Below are positions 21,648-26,349 of a DNA stretch of 26,349 bases, piece by piece. Under the pieces are notes generated by a model. It worked only from the letters and a program-made list of their open reading frames with translations, was not told the DNA's origin and did not search any database. Position 1 is the first letter of the stretch. The number at the start of each line of letters is the position of its first letter. The translations under genes were made by a program, and so were the position numbers. Source of the stretch: REEB95 sp035632395 (GTDB lineage: Bacteria; Pseudomonadota; Alphaproteobacteria; ATCC43930; CGMCC-115725); assembly GCA_035632395.1 (NCBI GenBank), contig DASQGX010000180.1:1-26349 (forward strand), given 5' to 3'.

Positions 21648-23045
21648 TCAGTTGCCGGTTTGCAGCCGTTCGACCAATTCGCGCACGGTCGGGATGAAGC
21701 CGTTGGCGTAGAACGGATCGGTGGCAAAGCGGTAAGCGTTATGCCCGGAGAACATGAGCTGGAACTCAACGTCTTCGCTGTGGGCGATGTTCTGCAGCGT
21801 TTTCTGGATGCAGAAGCTGCGCGGATCGGCCTTCTTGCCGGTGGTGCCCTCCTCGTTCTGCGCCCAGTTCGAGAACAGGCAGGCCGATAGACAGCCCATG
21901 CAATTGATCTGATCGTTGCGGATTTCAAGCGCCTTGTGCGGCGTCACGAACACGAGAGTCGAATCGGGCGTCCGCAGCGCCTCGGTGAAGCCTTGCGCAA
22001 TCCATGTCAGTGCGCGTTCGCGATCATGCGGCGTGACATAGACGATGCGCTTGCGCGCGCCGACTTCGAGTGTCGCCAGATGGTCGCCTACCGCTTCGAC
22101 CGAATAGGGAATCTGACGGTCGGACCGTTCCTCGAGCTCGGCCAGGAAATTGTTGCGCACCGCCGACGAATAAAAACCGGTCGGGCTGAAGCGCTGCAGC
22201 CGGATATCGCCGTCTTTCAGCGTCAGCAGCTTGTGCTTCCAGGCGTCCGAGATCGGGCTTTCCCTGGTAAGCAGCGGCCGGGTGCCGAATTGGAAGGCGA
22301 TCGGACCGAGGTCGGGATTGTCGATCCAGTCCTCCCAATCGTGCAGGCACCAGACGCCGCCGGCCATGACAATCGGAACCTCGCCGAGGCCAAATTCGCG
22401 CATCATCTGGCGCAGCTCATAGACGCGCGGGAAGGGCGGTTCCGGCTGTTCGGGATCTTCGCTGTTGGTGATGCCGTTGTGGCCGCCGGCGAGCCAGGGA
22501 TCCTCGTAAACCACCGCACCTAGCCATTCGCGGAACTTGTGATAGGCGCGCTTCCACAAGGCCCGGAACGCCCGCGCCGACGAGACGATCGGATAGTAGT
22601 GAACGCCGTAGCGCGCGCAGATCTCGGCGATGCGATAGGGCATGCCGGCGCCGCAGGTGACGCCGTTGACCAGGCCATGCGCCCCGTCGAGCACGCCGTT
22701 GAGGATGCGCTCGGCGGCGGCCATCTCCCACAGGATATTCATGTGCAACCGGCCTTGACCGGAGGCCCGCTCGTAGGCGACGCGCGCCTGGTGGATGCCG
22801 CCGGCAATGGCGTAACGCACCAGCTCCTCGTGGCGCTCGCGCCGCGTCTTGCCGTGATAGATCTGGGCGATGGTGCGGCCGTTCGCGTCTTTCGAATCGG
22901 CGTTGACGCCGGAGAACGTGCCGACGCCGCCCGAACGCGCCCAAGCGCCCGAGCTTTCGCCGTTCGAGATCGAAATGCCCTTACCGCCTTCGACCAGCGG
23001 CAGGACTTCGCGACCCGAAATACGCAGCGCATTGAGCGCTTTCAC
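21648..23045 (-). CDS. nitronate monooxygenase-like flavoprotein with extra cysteine cluster
   Basis: The 465-residue protein belongs to the 2-nitropropane dioxygenase/nitronate monooxygenase TIM-barrel group: ISISNGESSGAWARSGGVGTFSG near the N-terminus, LVNGVTCGAGMPYRIAEICA (125-144), GGHNGITN (187-194), VPIVMAGGVW (223-232) and FQFGTRPLLTRESPIS (251-266), which bind FMN phosphate and line the active site. Unlike the usual family, the C-terminal 120 residues carry Cys382, Cys385, Cys389 (CMGCLSAC) and Cys412, which could hold an Fe-S cluster or zinc. It starts with GTG at 23043-23045 after AGAGGGG. It lies between pnp and the FIST-kinase pair on the same strand; the substrate is unknown. Confidence 0.8.
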   Translation of the reverse strand: MKALNALRISGREVLPLVEGGKGISISNGESSGAWARSGGVGTFSGVNADSKDANGRTIAQIYHGKTRRERHEELVRYAIAGGIHQARVAYERASGQGRLHMNILWEMAAAERILNGVLDGAHGLVNGVTCGAGMPYRIAEICARYGVHYYPIVSSARAFRALWKRAYHKFREWLGAVVYEDPWLAGGHNGITNSEDPEQPEPPFPRVYELRQMMREFGLGEVPIVMAGGVWCLHDWEDWIDNPDLGPIAFQFGTRPLLTRESPISDAWKHKLLTLKDGDIRLQRFSPTGFYSSAVRNNFLAELEERSDRQIPYSVEAVGDHLATLEVGARKRIVYVTPHDRERALTWIAQGFTEALRTPDSTLVFVTPHKALEIRNDQINCMGCLSACLFSNWAQNEEGTTGKKADPRSFCIQKTLQNIAHSEDVEFQLMFSGHNAYRFATDPFYANGFIPTVRELVERLQTGN

Positions 23046-23123
23046 GCGTTTCCCCTCTTCTTCCGCCGCGCCCGCTCCATCGCCTATCTGGGACGGGACG
23101 GCGCGACGGTCAACCCCGGCAGT

Positions 23124-25280
<2,157 letters not shown>

Positions 25281-25383
25281 TGTCGATCTCTCTCTCTTTT
25301 TTCTCTCTGGTGAAACGGTTAGCGACGGGCAGCGCGCGATGGAAACCCATCGCCGCGGCTTCGCCCGTGCGTTTAATCGTCAT

Positions 25384-25415
25384 GGCCGGCGTCCGCCGGC
25401 CGGTAGACCGCGGTC
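25384..25415 (-). other. rpsO-pnp intergenic stem-loops
   Basis: Just after the rpsO stop on the minus strand come a self-complementary GACCGCGGTC and a 7-bp stem, GGCCGGC and GCCGGCC, with a 4-base loop. There is no T-tract, so full termination is unlikely. In E. coli a hairpin in this gap is cut by RNase III and permits PNPase autoregulation; the same use here is an inference from position. Confidence 0.45.
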
Positions 25416-25685
25416 TCAGCGGCGCAGCCCCAAGCGGTCGATCAGCGCTTCATAGCGTGCGGCGTCGACGCGCTTCAGATAATCGAGCAGGCTGCGGCGC
25501 TGACCGACCATGACCAGCAAGCCGCGGCGCGAATGGAAATCCTTGGTGTGGGTCGCCAGATGCTCGGTGAGCTTCTGGATGCGTTCGCTGAGGATGGCGA
25601 CTTGAACCTCGGGCGAGCCGGTGTCGCCCTCTTTGCGCGCGTATTCGGAGACAAGCTCCTGCTTGCGCGCCACGCTAATCGACAT
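25416..25685 (-). CDS. rpsO: 30S ribosomal protein S15
   Basis: S15 is a primary 16S rRNA-binding protein that helps assemble the platform of the small subunit. The 89-residue product is complete: MSISVARKQELVSEYARKEG, GSPEVQVAILSERI, LTEHLATHTKDFHSRRGLL and VGQRRSLLDYLKR are the family landmarks, with the conserved His and Asp of HTKDFHSRR binding the three-way junction. The start at 25683-25685 gives the family N-terminus; an open frame upstream overlaps truB. It lies between truB (20 bp upstream) and pnp (135 bp downstream). Confidence 0.98.
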   Translation of the reverse strand: MSISVARKQELVSEYARKEGDTGSPEVQVAILSERIQKLTEHLATHTKDFHSRRGLLVMVGQRRSLLDYLKRVDAARYEALIDRLGLRR

Positions 25686-25705
25686 CGGGAATGTCTCCTT
25701 CGAAT

Positions 25706-26349
25706 TCAGATGTTCAGCACGCGTAGGGGGCGAATTCCCCCGGCCGCGACTTCGGCGAGCGCCACCAGCTTGCCGCCCAACGTTGCACAGACCGTCGCGC
25801 CGTTGCCGATTTGTGAAAGGCTCGCCCGATCCTGTGGGCGCAACGGCGTCACGGCTTGGCCGCAACGCAGGGCTTTTGCCTGGTCCTCCGTCAGGGCGAG
25901 CGCCGGGATGTCGTCCAGCGCCGTCTCGAGCGGAAGCAAATGCCCGGAAGCGGCCGGACTATGCCCGAGGGCAGTCAGATTATCCAGGGAAATCGCCTGT
26001 TTAAGGGTAAAACGGCCGACCGACAGACGTCGCAAATCGGCAACAAAAGCGCGGGTTTCGAGCGTCTCGCCGAGATCGCGGGCGAGGCTGCGGACATAGG
26101 TGCCAGGACCAACTTCGGCTTCGAAAACCGCGTGGTCGCGGTCCGGAATCGCCACCAGATTTAGACTGCGAACCTCGACGGGACGGGCGGCGAGGCCGGT
26201 GGCGGCACCGGCGCGCGCCAACGCATAGGCGCGCTTGCCAGCAACCTTGATCGCCGAAAAATTAGGCGGCCGTTGGCTGATGATGCCGACGAAGCGCGGC
26301 AGGACTGTCCGGATTTCGGCCTCACTCGGCCGCCGCGCGCTGGTGGCGA
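25706..26349 (-). CDS. truB: tRNA pseudouridine(55) synthase TruB (5' end beyond window)
   Basis: TruB makes pseudouridine 55 in the T-loop of most tRNAs. The reading frame is open to the right edge, so about 214 C-terminal residues are present and the catalytic Asp region of the N-terminus is outside. Visible motifs are SEAEIRTVLPRFVG, then QRPPNFSAIKVAGKRAYALA (with the conserved PP-x-x-SA-x-K-x-x-G-x-RAY), VGPGTYVRSLARDLGE and a C-terminal PUA-like portion ending PLRVLNI. A methionine internal to the frame at 26219-26221 should not be taken as the start. It is upstream of rpsO by 20 bp in the usual rbfA-truB-rpsO-pnp order. Confidence 0.96.
   Translation of the reverse strand, partial: ATSARRPSEAEIRTVLPRFVGIISQRPPNFSAIKVAGKRAYALARAGAATGLAARPVEVRSLNLVAIPDRDHAVFEAEVGPGTYVRSLARDLGETLETRAFVADLRRLSVGRFTLKQAISLDNLTALGHSPAASGHLLPLETALDDIPALALTEDQAKALRCGQAVTPLRPQDRASLSQIGNGATVCATLGGKLVALAEVAAGGIRPLRVLNI

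Noticed and set aside
21488..21928. N-terminal extension of the FIST protein frame
   Set aside because: It is rich in Arg/Ala/Pro with no domain and overlaps the end of the flavoprotein gene, as expected for an out-of-frame reading of GC-rich DNA.

Overview
The window is a compact, GC-rich chromosomal segment with no rRNA, tRNA, insertion sequence, prophage or CRISPR array visible. It is most consistent with an alphaproteobacterium: there is an Irr-type Fur-family regulator without cysteines, a contiguous dnaA-dnaN-recF-gyrB cluster, and a mutM/ubiE neighbourhood. A Rhodospirillales-like lineage is plausible, but no phylogenetic marker was run. Both ends cut through genes: gyrB on the left and truB on the right.

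Left part (1-7720, all minus strand). Reading leftwards from mutM come a small secreted protein, an enoyl-CoA hydratase-family protein, rpsT, dnaA, dnaN, recF and gyrB. The 345-bp stretch upstream of dnaA has inverted repeats and AT-rich sequence but no DnaA-box cluster that I could see. Middle-left (7760-12376, plus strand): ubiE, coaBC, an Rrf2 regulator, cysK, a MoeB/ThiF-type activating enzyme and a ModE-type DNA-binding protein, mostly with very short gaps. The last five look like one sulfur/cofactor unit. CoaBC carries Glu where E. coli has its catalytic flap Cys, and MutM has an altered zinc finger.

Middle (12373-15955): modA lies on the minus strand, convergent with the ModE-like gene, and has a perfect ModE-box-like palindrome just upstream of its ribosome binding site. 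Next come a 2-hydroxyacid dehydrogenase (minus) and then, on the plus strand, an EamA transporter, a secreted SH3-like protein and an unlisted-size 50-residue membrane protein.

Right-middle (15953-18959, minus): irr, then a promoter with a strong palindrome, then rubrerythrin, a terminator-like hairpin, a GlpC/HdrD-like Fe-S protein and a DUF3501 protein. This looks like an iron/peroxide-responsive operon with an uncharacterised function. It is followed (19051-21487) by a FIST-domain protein directly coupled to a PAS histidine kinase, resembling the NosP-NahK nitric-oxide sensing pair. A nitronate-monooxygenase-like flavoprotein with an extra four-cysteine C-terminal cluster comes next. The window ends with the housekeeping order truB-rpsO-pnp on the minus strand.

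The most promising leads are the Irr-linked rubrerythrin/Fe-S/DUF3501 operon, the FIST-kinase pair and the CoaBC active-site substitution. Everything else is conserved core genome.
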